The notes: generated from the letters alone by a model not told the origin. Shown: positions 1 through 8,713, numbered from the stretch's first letter. The stretch: DNA of 64,000 bases from Ruminococcus sp. (GCF_016287535.1 NZ_JAEFAJ010000011.1:1-64000); one strand, 5' to 3'. Made by a program: numbers and translations.

Positions 1-176
1 GTAATGATGTTGCCGACAGCAATTGCAAGCATTGCGCCTAATATGCCGCTTGTTGCATTAAATCCGTCATTAGCTCTTCCGAATGCTGCAAGCAGAATTA
101 TTCCTGCAACCATGATAACCGCAAGAAGAATGAAAAAATAAATTCTCTTCTTTATTGTAATTCTGAAATTCTCCAT
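1..176 (-). CDS. Small membrane protein, 3' end outside window
   Basis: This open frame enters from the window edge; only the first 58 codons of the protein are present. It starts MENFRITIKKRIYFF and has one clear hydrophobic segment (about residues 12-32), with a second starting at the edge, so it is probably a small multi-pass membrane protein. The start is well set by TAAGGAGG, which overlaps the stop codon of the upstream HTH regulator; only 11 bp separate the genes. A short HTH regulator followed by a small membrane protein is a common Firmicutes pair. I do not recognise the family and assign no function. Confidence 0.6.
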   Translation of the reverse strand, partial: MENFRITIKKRIYFFILLAVIMVAGIILLAAFGRANDGFNATSGILGAMLAIAVGNII

Positions 177-187
177 AATTTTCCTCC

Positions 188-394
188 TTATAAATTCTCC
201 TCGCCCTCGAATATGAACAGATCCTCGATAGCAACACCGAAGAACTGCGCCGCCTTGTGGGCAAGTGTGAGGGATGCATTGTATTTTCCGTTTTCCAGTG
301 ATATTATAGTCTGCCGCGTGACGCTTAGAGCGTCCGCAAGCTCCTGCTGCGTGACCTTTCGGGCTTTTCGCAGCTCCTGTATCTTATTCTTCAA
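188..394 (-). CDS. Small HTH (XRE/Cro-CI, YozG-like) transcriptional regulator
   Basis: This 68-residue protein is almost entirely one helix-turn-helix domain: KARKVTQQELADALSVTRQT is the HTH core, followed by ISLENGKY and a Leu/Ala-rich tail. It starts at TTG after a good GGAAGGTGAT ribosome binding site. Regulators of this size usually bind as dimers to short palindromes in their own promoter. Three such palindromes lie directly upstream (417-478), so autoregulation is likely. It is the first gene of an operon with the membrane protein at 1-176, whose transcription it probably controls. The signal it senses is unknown. Confidence 0.9.
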   Translation of the reverse strand: MKNKIQELRKARKVTQQELADALSVTRQTIISLENGKYNASLTLAHKAAQFFGVAIEDLFIFEGEENL

Positions 395-416
395 ATAATC
401 ACCTTCCTTTGCAAAA

Positions 417-478
417 GTAAAGCTAACTTTACAATATTAGTATAGCACGCTTTACATTTTTTGTCAAGTCGGCTTTAC
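417..478 (-). promoter_or_regulatory. Promoter with three phased operators for the HTH regulator
   Basis: On the minus strand TTGACA (462-467) and TATACT (439-444) are exactly 17 bp apart. Three imperfect palindromes of the form GTAAAG-N4-CTTTAC sit at 463-478, 440-455 and 417-432, repeating every 23 bp (about two helical turns). The first overlaps the -35 box, the second the -10 box and the third lies just downstream. This is what a cooperative repressor site for the adjacent XRE protein should look like. The operator role is inferred; the repeats and promoter boxes are visible. Confidence 0.85.
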
Positions 479-497
479 ATATTTTTATATTTTAACA

Positions 498-534
498 TAA
501 AAAAGCTCCCCGGCATATATCGGGGAGTTTTTTC
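498..534. terminator. Rho-independent terminator, bidirectional
   Basis: CTCCCCG and CGGGGAG form a stem with an 8-nt loop, flanked by A-rich and T-rich runs on both sides. It lies just past the stop of the membrane protein gene at 537-917 and would end its minus-strand transcript. Confidence 0.85.
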
Positions 535-536
535 TA

Positions 537-917
537 TTAGTCGGCAGTTGTTTTCTTCCTGACAAATCTGATAGTTCTGCAAAGTACAAACACTGCAAGA
601 TCAAAGACGAAAACGAATGCTGCTCCATAAATTGAACCTGCAAATATATAAAGGCCTTTCCATGTTCTGCTAAGTGCAAAAGGAAGCAATACAGCCAGTG
701 CGATCGTACTCATCTTCAAACGGATACCCGAATGGGTATGTTCTTTTTCCGAAAGGATATCGAGCAGTACGCCTGTCGCCTTTATACCGCAGAAGATACC
801 GATGTTGTGCAATAAAAGGACAGAATCTATATCATCTCTGAACATACATTTAAAAACAAAGCAGATTAAAGCCATTGCCGTAAAGGCAAAAACTTCGGTG
901 ACCATTAGTTTTTTCAT
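537..917 (-). CDS. Small integral membrane protein, unknown family
   Basis: The protein has 126 residues from an ATG preceded by AAGGATGTGAG. A longer frame reaches 1028 but its extra N-terminus has no ribosome binding site and runs into the upstream gene. Three or four hydrophobic segments are visible (about residues 9-27, 34-52, 68-84 and 90-115) and the protein ends in a basic RKKTTAD tail. It follows another small membrane protein (956-1450) with about 40 bp between, so the two probably share a transcript. No family recognised. Confidence 0.6.
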   Translation of the reverse strand: MKKLMVTEVFAFTAMALICFVFKCMFRDDIDSVLLLHNIGIFCGIKATGVLLDILSEKEHTHSGIRLKMSTIALAVLLPFALSRTWKGLYIFAGSIYGAAFVFVFDLAVFVLCRTIRFVRKKTTAD

Positions 918-955
918 ACACTCACATCCTTGATATAATTTCACTGAGCCGTAAA

Positions 956-1450
956 TCAGTTGCTTTCCTTCATAAGCTTTCTGTATCTTCTCCTCTTGAT
1001 GAGATAAAGTATCTGCCAGAATATACACAGCGGGAATATGGGGATAATTACTCCGAAAGCATACACTCCCATAATAACTATATTGCTCCAGAACGCATCA
1101 AAGCCGTAGCTGGTGGAACCTAAAAACGTAAAACCGCCCACAGCAGATATCAGCGAGCTGATAAAAAGTAACAGAAACGGTATGAATGACGCAAAGAAGC
1201 TTGCTCTGTAAAGCTTTGACACAGGCTTTAATCCCGTATCAGTACGCTTTCTCAGTCTGCAGGATATCAGTATCGCAATCGTACCTAATACCGAAACTAT
1301 AAATATCCATGCCAGAACAGAAGTTACCGTGTCAAACATATAATAATCGAAAGGGATTTCAAGAAAGAAGTGCCTGTAAAGAATTTCAACAGCGAAAATA
1401 CCTGTGCCGATCGCGAATATACACATTAAAACCTTTTCCCATTTTTTCAT
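956..1450 (-). CDS. Four-helix integral membrane protein, unknown family
   Basis: This 164-residue protein starts at ATG after AAAAAGGAGATG. Four hydrophobic segments are visible, near residues 5-27, 44-64, 84-106 and 124-150, separated by a basic loop (CRLRKRTDTG). It ends in a strongly basic segment (IKRRRYRKLMKES), so the C-terminus is probably cytoplasmic. It sits upstream of the membrane protein at 537-917 on the same strand. I cannot name a family. Confidence 0.6.
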   Translation of the reverse strand: MKKWEKVLMCIFAIGTGIFAVEILYRHFFLEIPFDYYMFDTVTSVLAWIFIVSVLGTIAILISCRLRKRTDTGLKPVSKLYRASFFASFIPFLLLFISSLISAVGGFTFLGSTSYGFDAFWSNIVIMGVYAFGVIIPIFPLCIFWQILYLIKRRRYRKLMKESN

Positions 1451-1580
1451 AATAACATCTCCTTTTTGATCCGTGCAGGGGATTATGTTGTATCCCTGCC
1501 ACCTTTACTGTACTTATGATACAGCATATGCGGACTTTTTCAAAGATGTCAGATGTCACTTCCTCAGTTACATTTGTCAT

Positions 1581-1622
1581 AAAAAACGTCCGCACCTGTG
1601 AGATAATCACAAATGCGGACGT
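1581..1622 (-). terminator. Rho-independent terminator after glgP
   Basis: Read on the minus strand, ACGTCCGCA and TGCGGACGT form a perfect 9-bp stem, followed by six T residues. It lies about 45 bp past the glgP stop and ends the malQ-glgP transcript. Confidence 0.85.
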
Positions 1623-1666
1623 ATTGTCTGTATAAAGCGCTATTTCCTGAAAGCCGAGGCTAATGG

Positions 1667-4009
1667 CTATATCCTCCATATATTCTCAGCATAGTCTGCG
1701 ATAGTCCTGTCGGAGCTGAACTTGCCGGCATTGCACATATTCAGCCACTGCTTCCGTGCAAAGGCGAGCCTGTCATTGCTGTAGTCGTAAATGCAGCGCA
1801 GCTTTGTCTCAACGTAGTCCCTCATATCTCCGAGGAGATAATAATGATCGGGAGCGTGCCAGCTCGCGCCGTCAAGGAGAGCCATATAAAGCTCGCGGAA
1901 ATCACCGCTGCCGCCGTCGGAAACAGTTCCGTCGATAAGCGATGACACTACTTTTCGTATCATATCGTCGCCTGCGAATATGCTTCTGCTGTCGTATTCG
2001 GGAACTATCTTTTCAAGCTCTTCAACACGGGCTCCGAAGATGTAATTGTTCTCCTCTCCTGCCTCCTGCACTATCTCAATATTAGCGCCGTCGTAGGTGC
2101 CGAGAGTTACCGCTCCGTTGAGCATGAGCTTCATATTTCCCGTACCGCTTGCCTCAGTGCCTGCGGTGGATATCTGTTCCGAGATATCCGCAGCTGCCAC
2201 AAGCTTTTCCGCATAGGATACGTTGTAGTTCTGCACGAACACAACCTTAATAAGATCACGGGTATCGGGGTCCTCAGAGACTATCCTACCGACTTCATTG
2301 ATATACTTGATTATAGCCTTTGCGCGGCGGTATCCGGGAGCTGATTTAGCTCCGAAGATATAGGTGGTCGGCGGGAAGTTCTGTATACTGCCGTCCTTTA
2401 TGCCGTAGTATATCCACAGGATAGAAAAGGCGTTGAGGAGCTGCCTCTTGTACTCGTGAAGGCGCTTTATCTGTATGTCGAATACAGAATCCGGAGAGAT
2501 ATCCACGCCGTCGCGCAGCCTTATAAACTCCGCAAGCTGACGCTTTTTCCCCTGCTTGATATCAATGAAGCTGCGGAGTATATTCTCATAGTCCGCATAT
2601 TTTGCAAGCTCCTTCAGCTTATCAAGGTCATTTATCCAGTCATCGCTTCCGAGGAGCTTAGTGATAAGAGCCGACAACTCCCTGTTGCAGAGGGCTATCC
2701 AGCGCCTCTGGGTTATTCCGTTTGTCTCGTTGCGGAAGCGCTCCGGATAAAGACTGAACCAGTCCGAAAGGACGGTATCCTTGAGTATCTGTGTGTGTAT
2801 CTCCGCAACGCCGTTGATATGGCTTGAAGCATAGCATGCCATGTCCGCCATGTGGATAAGGTCACCCTTTATTATCTTTATGCGGTCTGTCTTTTTCCTT
2901 TCAACTCCCCCATTGTACATATCCGCGATAAGAGCCTCGTTTATCTGTATGATTATAGCATAGATACGTGGCAGCAGCTCTTCCACAAGGTCTGTGCGCC
3001 ACTTTTCAAGAGCCTCCTGCATTACGGTATGGTTGGTGTAGTTGAATATTTTCTTAGCCATTTCAAGAGCTCTCTCAAAGGTGAAGCCCTCATTGTCCAC
3101 AAGCTGCCTTATGAGCTCCGGGATAGATATAACAGGGTGGGTATCATTGAGCTGAACGGAGATATAATCCGCCAAGTTATCGAGAGTACCGAAACGAGCC
3201 TTGTGCTTCCTTATTATATCAGTAAGGGAAGCGCAGCTGAAGAAATACTGCTGTTTGAGCCTGAGCTTCTTTCCCTCGTCGGTGTCGTCGTTGGGATACA
3301 GCACACGGGATATGTCCTCGGCGTATATCTTCTCCTTTGACGCTTCAAGGTAGTCCTGCTTGTTGAATATATCGAAGTCGAACTCCTTCACAGGCTCAGC
3401 CTGCCAAAGTCTCAGAGTACCCACATTCTCCGTGCGGAAGCCGAATACCGGCATATCGTATGGCACAGCCCTTACAGTCTGACCGCTGTACTCGATAAGG
3501 ACAGTATCCTCCTCGCAGCGCACCGACCACGGGTCGCCGTACCTTGTCCAGTCGTCTATCTCCTCACGCTGAAAGCCGTCAACTATTGACTGCCTGAACA
3601 GTCCGTACTTATAACGTATACCGTAGCCGTCAAGAGGAAGTCCGAGGCTTGCGGCACTGTCAAGGAAGCAGGCAGCAAGTCTGCCGAGACCGCCGTTTCC
3701 GAGAGCTGCGTCCTCTATTTCCTCAAGGTCTGCAAGGTCGAGCCCCAGCTCTTTGAATACCTCGCCCACCTCATCGTAGATACCGAGCACCAGCAGATTA
3801 TTGTATACCGCTCTTCCCACAAGGAACTCCATGGAAAGGTAAGCCGCACGGCGCTTTGAGAGGTGCTTTTGACGGGCACTGCTCCACCGGTCTGCAAACA
3901 TCTCCATGACCGTCTTACCGAGAGCGTCGTGAAGCTGCTGCGGAGTTGCGGCCTTTATATCCTTGGGAAGTCTTCCGGTGAATTTTTCCATAAATTGATT
4001 CTTGTCCAT
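1667..4009 (-). CDS. glgP: Glycogen/starch/maltodextrin phosphorylase
   Basis: A GT35 phosphorylase of 780 residues, typical full length. It releases glucose-1-phosphate from the non-reducing ends of alpha-1,4-glucans using pyridoxal phosphate. The signature EASGTGNMKLMLNG is present with the PLP lysine near residue 627. Other conserved stretches are YLSMEFLVGR near the N-terminus, GNGGLGRLAACFLDS around residue 105, and the IKRLHEYKRQLLN segment. It starts ATG after AAGGGAAT, 78 bp downstream of malQ on the same strand. The pair forms a classical cytoplasmic maltodextrin/glycogen degradation unit: MalQ disproportionates short glucans and GlgP phosphorolyses the longer ones. It could serve stored glycogen or imported cellodextrin-derived glucans. 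Confidence 0.97.
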   Translation of the reverse strand: MDKNQFMEKFTGRLPKDIKAATPQQLHDALGKTVMEMFADRWSSARQKHLSKRRAAYLSMEFLVGRAVYNNLLVLGIYDEVGEVFKELGLDLADLEEIEDAALGNGGLGRLAACFLDSAASLGLPLDGYGIRYKYGLFRQSIVDGFQREEIDDWTRYGDPWSVRCEEDTVLIEYSGQTVRAVPYDMPVFGFRTENVGTLRLWQAEPVKEFDFDIFNKQDYLEASKEKIYAEDISRVLYPNDDTDEGKKLRLKQQYFFSCASLTDIIRKHKARFGTLDNLADYISVQLNDTHPVISIPELIRQLVDNEGFTFERALEMAKKIFNYTNHTVMQEALEKWRTDLVEELLPRIYAIIIQINEALIADMYNGGVERKKTDRIKIIKGDLIHMADMACYASSHINGVAEIHTQILKDTVLSDWFSLYPERFRNETNGITQRRWIALCNRELSALITKLLGSDDWINDLDKLKELAKYADYENILRSFIDIKQGKKRQLAEFIRLRDGVDISPDSVFDIQIKRLHEYKRQLLNAFSILWIYYGIKDGSIQNFPPTTYIFGAKSAPGYRRAKAIIKYINEVGRIVSEDPDTRDLIKVVFVQNYNVSYAEKLVAAADISEQISTAGTEASGTGNMKLMLNGAVTLGTYDGANIEIVQEAGEENNYIFGARVEELEKIVPEYDSRSIFAGDDMIRKVVSSLIDGTVSDGGSGDFRELYMALLDGASWHAPDHYYLLGDMRDYVETKLRCIYDYSNDRLAFARKQWLNMCNAGKFSSDRTIADYAENIWRI

Positions 4010-4028
4010 ATTCCCTTACTCCTTTTCA

Positions 4029-4060
4029 AGAACTAAGATCTCAGATCTAAGAACTTAGAT
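4029..4060. repeat. Short intergenic TAAG/CTTA palindromic repeat
   Basis: The spacer between malQ and glgP is built from overlapping copies of AACTAAGATCT, CAGATCTAAG and AACTTAGAT, which are largely self-complementary. Very similar text (CTTAGTTCTTAGATCTTAG) appears at 8904-8930 and 11137-11170, also just after stop codons of minus-strand genes. It looks like a decayed dispersed repeat rather than a regulatory site. Confidence 0.5.
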
Positions 4061-4087
4061 ATGTCCTTACAGCTTTTATTCTTAGCT

Positions 4088-5563
4088 CTAAGCTCTGTTG
4101 TACATCTTGTTCAGCTTTTTGATCTTCTTCGCAAGCTCCGGCGTAAAATCCGAGGCGTGAGTACGGAACTCCCAGTTGCCGCCGAGAGTTGAGGGCGTAT
4201 TCATCCTTCCCTCCTTAGGGCTGTCAAGGAAGTCCTGTATCTGCGCCGCAGCCACCTCCGCAACACTTCCCCATGCGGCACGTACAACAGCCGCAGGGAT
4301 ATCCTTTTTACGCTTTACGCTGAGGTATTTCAGAGCGAATTTAAGTGACTTCTTATCAAGGGTCTCCACCCAGCCTATAAGAGTCTCATTATCGTGAGTG
4401 CCTGTGTATGCGTAGTAATTTGTACTGCTGTAATTGTGGGGCAGGTACTCGTTCCTGCCGTCGCTGAATCCAAACTGCAGCACCTTCATTCCCGGATAGC
4501 CGCATTTGTCCAGCATTTTTCTCACCTCTGGAGTAATGAAGCCCAGGTCCTCCGCAATGATATCAAGCTTTCCAAGCTTCTTCTCAGCAAGCTTGAACAG
4601 CTCATAGTTCGGCCCCTTCTTCCACTCTCCCACGGTTGCGTCCTCGTTGCCGTAGGGTATGGTATAATAGCTCTCAAAGCCGCGGAAATGGTCTATACGC
4701 ACTATGTCGTAGAGCTTTGACGCGGCGCCGATACGGTCTATCCACCACTCATAGCCGGTCTTTTTATGGTAGTCCCAGTCGTACAGTGGATTTCCCCAGA
4801 GCTGTCCCAGTGGCGAGAAGTCATCAGGCGGACAGCCTGCCACCGCAACAGGCTTGCGCTCCTTGTCAAACCAGAACAGCTTGGGCGAAGCCCATGCCTC
4901 AACGCTGTCAAGGGCGCAGTATATGGGTATATCTCCTATTATCTCAATGCCGCTGTCGTTGGCATACTTTTTAAGCACCTTCCACTGGCGGCTGAACTCG
5001 AACTGTATGAACTTATGGAAGCCTATATCCTTTTTAAGTTCCTTCTTCGCCTGAGCAACGGCTTTAGCCCTGTGCATGGAGATATCCTCCTCCCAGGAGT
5101 ACCATGGCTTTCCATCATAGCGGAATTTCAGCGCCATGAAAAGCGCATACTCATCCAGCCATTTTTTATTCTCGGTGCAGAACTTCCTGTAATCCGGGAA
5201 CTTAGCAGGCTTGAAGCGCTCGTAGGCAATGTGGAGCACGTCGTAGCAGTTGTCGTAAAGGAGACTGTAATCCACCTTGTCAGGCTCATTTTCCCAGTCG
5301 AACATATCGTACTCGTGGCGTTCAAGAAGACCGTCTCCTTCAAGGACCTCAAAGTCTATGAAGTAAGGATTTCCCGCGTGTACAGAGAATGACTGATAAG
5401 GCGAATCACCATAGCTCGTAGGAGAAAGGGGCAGTATCTGCCAGCATTTTACTCCTGCCGACTTCAGGAAGTCAACAAAGTCAAATGCAGCCTTTCCCAT
5501 TTTTCCTATGCCGTAGTTTGACGGCAGGCTCGATATGTGCATAAGTATGCAGCTCTTTCTCAT
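4088..5563 (-). CDS. malQ: 4-alpha-glucanotransferase (amylomaltase)
   Basis: A GH77 disproportionating enzyme of 491 residues that moves alpha-1,4-glucan segments between maltodextrins and releases glucose. The N-terminus (ILMHISSLPSNYGIGKMG) is diagnostic, followed by GDSPYQSFS, the IIGDIPIYCALDS region, the catalytic-loop stretch DIVRIDHFRGF, then IAEDLGFITPEV and YTGTHDNETL. I start at the ATG of MRKSCILM because GGGGAG lies at good spacing; a TTG three codons earlier would overlap it. It is the first gene of a two-gene unit with glgP. The protein is cytoplasmic and lacks any signal peptide or dockerin, so it acts on imported or internal glucans. Confidence 0.96.
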   Translation of the reverse strand: MRKSCILMHISSLPSNYGIGKMGKAAFDFVDFLKSAGVKCWQILPLSPTSYGDSPYQSFSVHAGNPYFIDFEVLEGDGLLERHEYDMFDWENEPDKVDYSLLYDNCYDVLHIAYERFKPAKFPDYRKFCTENKKWLDEYALFMALKFRYDGKPWYSWEEDISMHRAKAVAQAKKELKKDIGFHKFIQFEFSRQWKVLKKYANDSGIEIIGDIPIYCALDSVEAWASPKLFWFDKERKPVAVAGCPPDDFSPLGQLWGNPLYDWDYHKKTGYEWWIDRIGAASKLYDIVRIDHFRGFESYYTIPYGNEDATVGEWKKGPNYELFKLAEKKLGKLDIIAEDLGFITPEVRKMLDKCGYPGMKVLQFGFSDGRNEYLPHNYSSTNYYAYTGTHDNETLIGWVETLDKKSLKFALKYLSVKRKKDIPAAVVRAAWGSVAEVAAAQIQDFLDSPKEGRMNTPSTLGGNWEFRTHASDFTPELAKKIKKLNKMYNRA

Positions 5564-5629
5564 ATATTCCAACTCCCCTTCTGTATATTCATTGTAAAAA
5601 ATGGTGATAATGATTTCTGAGGTGATACT

Positions 5630-6058
5630 ATGAAGCTCTCACAGCTGTTATATTCTTTTCTTATGGGATTTTTCTGTTACAGTCTTATCGAGATAGCCAT
5701 GCGCGGTTACACTCACTGGACCATGTCTCTCACCGGAGGCGCGGTGCTTGCGGCGCTTTACGCACTGAACAGCCGCAGCAAGATGACTCTTATACGCAGC
5801 TGTGTTGCGGGTACTCTTATCATAACCGCCACAGAGTTTGCCGTCGGCATTTTTGACAATATTATTATGCACTGGAACGTATGGGATTACTCTGATATGC
5901 CCTTTAATTTTCTCGGACAGATATGTATCCCCTTTTCCTGCTTCTGGTTCGTACTGTGTATCCCCGCAAGGATACTGTGCAGACGTATAAGCAGGCGCTT
6001 CCGCAATGCCCCTGAGTATAAAAAGGCTGTTCCGATAGTCTCAGAACAGCCCTTATGA
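5630..6058 (+). CDS. Small four-TM membrane protein (putative ABC-transporter type IV, PF06541-like)
   Basis: The 142-residue protein has four hydrophobic segments and the pattern FMGFFCYSLIEIAMRGYTHWTMSLTGG, which resembles the 'putative ABC-transporter type IV' family. The NxWDYSDMPFNFLGQICIPFSxFW stretch is also typical of that family. GAGGTGAT precedes the ATG. The gene is divergent from malQ and its stop codon abuts that of the zinc-ribbon gene on the other strand. The biochemical role of this family is not settled; I infer only a membrane location. Confidence 0.75.
   Translation: MKLSQLLYSFLMGFFCYSLIEIAMRGYTHWTMSLTGGAVLAALYALNSRSKMTLIRSCVAGTLIITATEFAVGIFDNIIMHWNVWDYSDMPFNFLGQICIPFSCFWFVLCIPARILCRRISRRFRNAPEYKKAVPIVSEQPL
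6020..6053 (-). terminator. Terminator embedded in the opposing gene
   Basis: On the minus strand GGCTGTTC and GAACAGCC form an 8-bp stem followed by a T run. The hairpin lies inside the last codons of the plus-strand gene 5630-6058, because the two convergent stop codons leave no spacer. It most likely ends the transcript of the zinc-ribbon gene. Confidence 0.7.
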
Positions 6059-6493
6059 TCAATAGTTCTTGTTTGGATCAGCATTGAAGAAGTTATTGCT
6101 GCTTTCCGTGTAATAATCATTAGGCTCAAGCGACATAAAGTCCTCGTCCTCGATATCAGGAAGTCTCGCGCCGCAGCGTCCGCAGAACTGGAAGCGTTCA
6201 TTGACCTCAGCGTCGCACTTGGGACAAACCTTGTAGCCTCTTATGCCGTTGAGCTCATATCTCATCTTCTTTATTCTTCTGCGTCTTGTATCTATATCGT
6301 CACAGAGAGCCTTGAGACCTTCAATGTCCTCACCGTGATCCTTATAGTACTTCTTTCCGATATCTGTAAAGATCTCTACGATCCTTTCCTCCTCATAGAG
6401 TATCTTTCTTTTAAGATTATTAGCCTCCGAAATGCTTTTAGCCTTCTCCGAAACGCCTCTGCTTGCATCATTGAACTTATCGAGAATACTCAT
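6059..6493 (-). CDS. Zinc-ribbon protein with N-terminal coiled coil
   Basis: The protein has 144 residues. Residues 1-85 are charged and helical (SEKAKSISEANNLKRKILYEEERIVEIF), likely a coiled coil. Residues 89-110 hold CPKCDAEVNERFQFCGRCGA, a CxxC-N10-CxxC zinc ribbon of the type named zinc-ribbon domain 2. The tail is acidic and Asn-rich. No membrane segment is seen. Such proteins are common in Clostridia and mostly uncharacterised. The gene stands alone, converging head-on with the gene at 5630-6058 with no spacer. Confidence 0.75.
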   Translation of the reverse strand: MSILDKFNDASRGVSEKAKSISEANNLKRKILYEEERIVEIFTDIGKKYYKDHGEDIEGLKALCDDIDTRRRRIKKMRYELNGIRGYKVCPKCDAEVNERFQFCGRCGARLPDIEDEDFMSLEPNDYYTESSNNFFNADPNKNY

Positions 6494-6615
6494 AACACAT
6501 CACTCCCGTCGGGGTTTCCCGCTGATTCTTACATAAATATTATACATCATTCCTGGGAATCATGTCAAGTGTTTTCAAAATAATTTTACAAGCAGTTATT
6601 CTTTTTGTGCAATCC

Positions 6616-7050
6616 TTACATTTCAGCGATATCATTTTCGGTAAGCTGAATAATACCCCCGTCAGTAAGAGCTTCGGAAGCGTTTTCGTTATCGTCCACT
6701 CTTATCACAAATGATACTGATTTGTCCGACTTACCGAGAAAAGTATAGAGATACTCGATATTTACGTTCCTGCTTCCGAGGATATCAAGTACGCGGCTGA
6801 GCTGTCCGGGCGAATCAGGAATGGATATGGCAACTATCTCTGTTACTGCAACAGCAAAGGAAGCTGCCTTGAGCTTCTCCACCGCCTTATCGGTATCGTT
6901 GACTATCATACGAAGAATACCGAAATCCTTTGTGTCGGCAACAGTGAGAGCGCGGGCATTTATCCTGCTCTCCTTCATCATTCTCATGACGCCTGCCAGC
7001 TGATTGGGTTTATTGTCTATAAAAACTGAGATCTGTCTTACATTTGACAT
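6616..7050 (-). CDS. Tandem ACT-domain amino-acid-binding protein
   Basis: From the ATG after GGAGGAAGATCAT the protein has 144 residues and two ACT domains: about 1-65 (QISVFIDNKPNQLAGVMRMM) and 70-140 (IVAISIPDSPGQLSRVLDIL). The DxPGQL turn, where ligands bind in ACT domains, is present in both. Stand-alone tandem ACT proteins typically sit beside phenylacetate-CoA ligase and indolepyruvate oxidoreductase genes, as here (paaK at 7406, iorB at 8924). It probably senses an aromatic or branched amino acid and modulates the aryl-acid block; that role is an inference. Confidence 0.85.
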   Translation of the reverse strand: MSNVRQISVFIDNKPNQLAGVMRMMKESRINARALTVADTKDFGILRMIVNDTDKAVEKLKAASFAVAVTEIVAISIPDSPGQLSRVLDILGSRNVNIEYLYTFLGKSDKSVSFVIRVDDNENASEALTDGGIIQLTENDIAEM

Positions 7051-7096
7051 ATGATCTTCCTCCTTCAAGTCAGGATATTTTCAACGCCGTGAAGGA

Positions 7097-7336
7097 TCAC
7101 TTTTTCTTTGCAGCTGTCTTAGGAAGGTCCTCATACATTACGAGAACAGAATGCTCGTCAACGTACTCGTTTACGTGTGTCTGCGCGTCGTGGCAGAGAC
7201 CTGCCGATGTACTGTACTTGATGTCGATAACCTTTACCCCCTGGATGAACTGATTAAGTTCATTCTCAAATGCAGCGAACCTCTGATATTTCTCCTGCTC
7301 CGGCATATAATTTGTGGAAAACAATCTGATTTTCAT
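7097..7336 (-). CDS. Small conserved protein, Cse60-like
   Basis: The 79-residue protein begins MKIRLFSTNYMPEQEKYQRF and contains NQFIQGVKVIDIKYSTSA. The N-terminal strand, a helix and the VIDIKYS strand resemble the sporulation-associated Cse60 family, although here the middle is longer. A strong AAGGAGG precedes the start. It lies between paaK and the ACT gene and is probably in the same transcript. The C-terminus is basic (KTAAKKK). The family match is by eye, so treat it as tentative. Confidence 0.55.
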   Translation of the reverse strand: MKIRLFSTNYMPEQEKYQRFAAFENELNQFIQGVKVIDIKYSTSAGLCHDAQTHVNEYVDEHSVLVMYEDLPKTAAKKK

Positions 7337-7405
7337 AAATGAAACCTCCTTATAATAAGTAGAAAATATTTGAACAGCCGCGCGTTGAGCGCTTCTGTTT
7401 AAACC

Positions 7406-8713
7406 TTAATCATGAAGCTTTCGTCTGTCGACAACTCGTACAGCCTTACCCTCGCTTCGTGTGATCGATTTAGGCGATACAAGATGAACCTTAGGATTTA
7501 TACCCAGCATTGTCTTGATAGCAACGGCAAGATCACGCTCCTGCTTCTGCATATCCTTAACCTTGTCCGAGAACTGCTCTGGGTTCATCTCTACGCTGAT
7601 ATCGAGAGTATCCGTATTGTTCACACGGTCGACCTCAATAAGATAATTCGGAGAATATCCCTGTTCTATGAGAACTGTTTCTATCTGTGACGGGAATACG
7701 TTTACTCCGCGGATTATCAGCATATCGTCGCTTCTGCCCATAGGCTTCGCCATTTTTATGAGTGTACGTCCGCATGAGCACTTTTTTCTGCTCAGTACGC
7801 AGAGATCGCGTGTGCGGTATCTGAGAAGCGGGAAGGCTTCCTTGGTGATGCTTGTGAACACAAGCTCTCCAACCTCGCCCTCAGGGAGAACCTCTCCCGT
7901 ATCGGGATCTATTATCTCAGGGATAAAGTTGTCCTCGTTGATGTGCATACCCGACTGCTCCGAGCACTCGAAGGCGACGCCGGGACCGCTGGACTCTGTA
8001 AGTCCGTAGATATCGAAAGCCTTTATACCAAGGGATTTCTCAATAGAACGGCGCATCTCCTCAGTCCACGGCTCTGCTCCGAAGATACCGGCTTTAAGCT
8101 TGATATCGTCGGGAGAAAGTCCCATATCGTGAAGAGTCTCTCCTATGTAAGCTGCGTAGGAAGGAGTGCAGCAGAGTATCGTCGCGCCGAGATCCTGCAT
8201 GAACTGTATCTGCCTTTCGGTATTTCCCGAACTCATAGGCAGTGTAAGAGAGCCTACCTTGTGGGAGCCGCCGTGCAGTCCCATACCGCCGGTAAACAGT
8301 CCGTAGCCGTAGGCTACCTGAACAACGTCCTCCTTTGTGCCGCCTGCCGCGGTTATAGCTCTCGCGCAGCAGTCGTCCCACATATCAACGTCGTTCTGCG
8401 TATAGAAAGCGACTACTCTCTTGCCTGTGGTGCCGCTTGTGGAATGTATCCTTACACATTCGCTGAGAGGCTTTGCAAGCAAGCCGTATGGATATGCGTC
8501 ACGAAGATCAGCCTTGCTGAGAAACGGCAGCTTGTGAAGATCCTCTGTTCCCTTGATGTCTTCGGGCTTGACGCCCTTTTTGTCCATGAGATCACGGTAG
8601 TACTTCACATTTTCGTATACGTGCTTTACCTGTGCCACGAGACGCTCGTCCTGGAGCTTTTTCATTTTCTCCCGCGACATACATTCGATCTCTTTGTTCC
8701 AATATTTTTCCAT
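7406..8713 (-). CDS. paaK: Phenylacetate-CoA ligase
   Basis: An adenylate-forming ligase of 435 residues that activates phenylacetate (or a related aryl acid) to its CoA thioester with ATP. The phosphate-binding loop is HSTSGTTGKRVVAFYT, followed by the A5-like DIYGLTESSGPG and the RTRDLC motif. The C-terminal MGRSDDMLIIRGVNVFPSQI hinge is typical of PaaK. An AAGGAG site precedes the ATG. It lies downstream of iorB, with the ACT gene following. Together with IorAB it could convert arylacetates to aryl-pyruvates by reductive carboxylation, or run in the opposite direction during aromatic amino acid fermentation. Confidence 0.95.
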   Translation of the reverse strand: MEKYWNKEIECMSREKMKKLQDERLVAQVKHVYENVKYYRDLMDKKGVKPEDIKGTEDLHKLPFLSKADLRDAYPYGLLAKPLSECVRIHSTSGTTGKRVVAFYTQNDVDMWDDCCARAITAAGGTKEDVVQVAYGYGLFTGGMGLHGGSHKVGSLTLPMSSGNTERQIQFMQDLGATILCCTPSYAAYIGETLHDMGLSPDDIKLKAGIFGAEPWTEEMRRSIEKSLGIKAFDIYGLTESSGPGVAFECSEQSGMHINEDNFIPEIIDPDTGEVLPEGEVGELVFTSITKEAFPLLRYRTRDLCVLSRKKCSCGRTLIKMAKPMGRSDDMLIIRGVNVFPSQIETVLIEQGYSPNYLIEVDRVNNTDTLDISVEMNPEQFSDKVKDMQKQERDLAVAIKTMLGINPKVHLVSPKSITRSEGKAVRVVDRRKLHD

